Assembly: GCA_035236585.1 (NCBI GenBank)
Contig: CP141132.1
Coordinates: 24,759,445-24,823,444, forward strand
Length of the DNA stretch: 64,000 nt
From: Warburgia ugandensis
Taxonomy: Eukaryota > Streptophyta > Magnoliopsida > Canellales > Canellaceae
Reading direction: 5' to 3'
Under the pieces are notes generated by a model, which searched no databases, had not been told where the DNA came from, and worked only from the letters and a program-made list of their open reading frames with translations. Positions 62,794 through 64,000 of this stretch are shown piece after piece. Each line of letters begins with the position of its first letter. The stretch's first letter is position 1. The position numbers were made by a program, and so were the translations under genes.

Positions 62794-64000
62794 TGTAGGG
62801 ATCAGGTAGAGGTTCCACCTAACATGCCTCCGTTCCTAAGGGTACTGTACAGACTAGCTAATGAAGATAAAGAAATGAGCTCTGTAAGGATAGAGGTATG
62901 TGTGCTTGCAGATGATGTGGTTGAGGTTCCACTCTTCAAGGAAAACCTCTTAGCCATATGTAATATGGCTCAATTGGAATACATGCACATCATCGTCTAT
63001 ATAGGGTATGTCATGGTGTAACTATTCTATTAGAGTTAGACTATTACAAATCAAAGTAACATTACTTGCTTTTTTAATAACACTTGATGATTATTTGACA
63101 TTAACCCAAATTCTCAATGCAGACATTTGCATGATAAGTTGCAAAGATTAGAGGTAAAGGACATTTACAAGTTCCTTGACCCTTCTCTTGTCTTTTGATT
63201 GGACCATTTGCCCACGAACAAACAAAGTGAAGATGTCATTCCTAGGCTCATGGGTTGTGTAAAGGGGCAAGCCTTACTGATTCCCTACGATAGCAGGTAC
63301 AATGTAACATATGTTGCTAAATTATGTCATTTAAATTTCATAATTCATACACATGAATATGTATATCAGTTAAGATTTGAGAACATACAATTTAATTATT
63401 ATTTTTATAGGTCCCATTGGATGTTGCTAGTTTTGGATGTACATGGTGGCCATGTAATGTTTTTCGATTCATGTGGAGTGCACATTCTAGAACACCTAAT
63501 GGAAATTATAAACAAGTAAATCTTTATTATTCCTTTCACTATAATATAACTACTCACCTAATAAGTGGCAACTATCATAATATTCATAATCCAATGTTTT
63601 TCAATTATATATGTGTAGTGCATGGCATTAATGGGTTGAGCAGGAAGGTATTGACCACCCAGCAAAACTCAACTAGAAGAAGGCCAAGGTAAGGTTTACT
63701 AATTACTGCTCTTTAGACTCTTTATTATAATTTTAGACCTAAACTTATTTGACATGATATTTGAACCTTTTCTGTTGTCTTTGGTGACATTAGTGTGCAG
63801 TGCCCTAAACAAAAATCCGATTGGGAGTGTGGGTATTATGTTCTCAGATACATGAGAACCCTCATTCGCAATGGATTTACAATCTCACCATTGAGAAAGG
63901 TAAGACTTACTGACCAATGTTACATTTTTGTTTTGTATATTTCCTAACTGAATCCAAGATTACATGTTTGAACTAAGTTATTATATGTTTCTTGCAGGTG
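62794..64000 (+). pseudogene. C48 (Ulp1-like) cysteine-protease domain of the CACTA gene
   Basis: The lead-in ADDVVEVPLFKENLLAICN, then HLHDKLQRLEVKDIYKFLDP and KGQALLIPYDSR, precede the catalytic core. The core residues are all visible: His in SHWMLLVLD (codon at 63415), Asp in FFDSCG (63466), and QKSDWECGYYVLRYM with Gln six residues before Cys (Cys codon 63828). The His-Asp-Gln-Cys set of SUMO-type proteases is thus complete, although the gene as a whole has stops (one, at 63196, is between the lead-in and the core). Many plant CACTA elements carry such a domain; its role in transposition is not settled. Confidence 0.8.

Larger units (their letters stand above)
61566..64000 (+). pseudogene. 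CACTA (En/Spm) transposon gene, Transposase_24-like with C48 protease; runs off the right edge
   Basis: Exons inferred from GT/AG ends: 61566-61980, 62107-62322, 62413-62505, 62592-62713, 62794-63005, 63123-63296, 63411-63515, 63619-63688, 63794-63899 and from 63998. Exon 1 holds an acidic run (about 22 Glu) and then, in another frame, PRGPTQMEHINKRS and FNSRG, a known CACTA block. Exons 2-4 give WRKWKNELARKYILP, HLSRVGYA and IDRALLWKMAHSKG, the Transposase_24 pattern. Exons 5-9 give the Ulp1-like domain. In-frame stops sit at 61846 (after FNSRG), 62272, 62458, 62488 and 63196, plus the frame change after the Glu run. All splice sites still look usable, so decay is recent to moderate. The gene continues beyond the window. 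Confidence 0.8.

Overview
The window is plant nuclear DNA, very probably from a flowering plant with a large, repeat-rich genome. It is AT-rich and has no bacterial-style gene packing. Nearly every recognisable piece is a plant transposable element: Ty3 LTR elements of the Athila/Tat and Tekay/Del types, an RTE-type LINE, an Au-type SINE, a second tRNA-like SINE, an Ac-like hAT and a CACTA element. No intact host protein gene could be recognised. The species cannot be named from the sequence.

Layout. 1-2870: four tandem units of about 870 bp derived from the 3' end of an Athila/Tat-type element. 2871-8777: three abutting LTR fragments (Tekay-like, Tat-like, Tekay-like). 9158-18024: a minus-strand LARD-like element (non-autonomous, long LTRs, no pol); its right LTR is cut off. 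18025-39000: minus-strand Athila/Tat-type sequence in which one LTR (18713-22002) has internal sequence on both sides. This block carries a LINE and an Au-type SINE, and two solo LTRs sit in its coding region (25254-29204 and 32242-35023). 39001-52478: a plus-strand Athila/Tat-like non-autonomous element whose gag-like region is split by about 10 kb of Tekay-like sequence. In that block the pieces are permuted and partly inverted, and it contains a further solo LTR of 5.1 kb (43297-48403).

52479-55911 is less repetitive. It holds an orphan promoter-like stretch with repeated W-box motifs, a 24-nt micro-retroposon with a 13-bp target duplication, and a SINE with A and B boxes. 55912 to about 58760 is a decayed hAT element on the minus strand. 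From about 60188 to the right edge there are two adjacent arrays of short palindromes, both with a period near 42 bp, followed by the exon-intron gene of a CACTA transposon with a Transposase_24-like region and a C48 (Ulp1-like) protease domain. That gene runs off the right end.

The features most worth following up are the paired palindrome arrays, the satellite born from a retrotransposon 3' end, the permuted Tekay block, and GA microsatellites that grew in one LTR of a pair but not in its sister.
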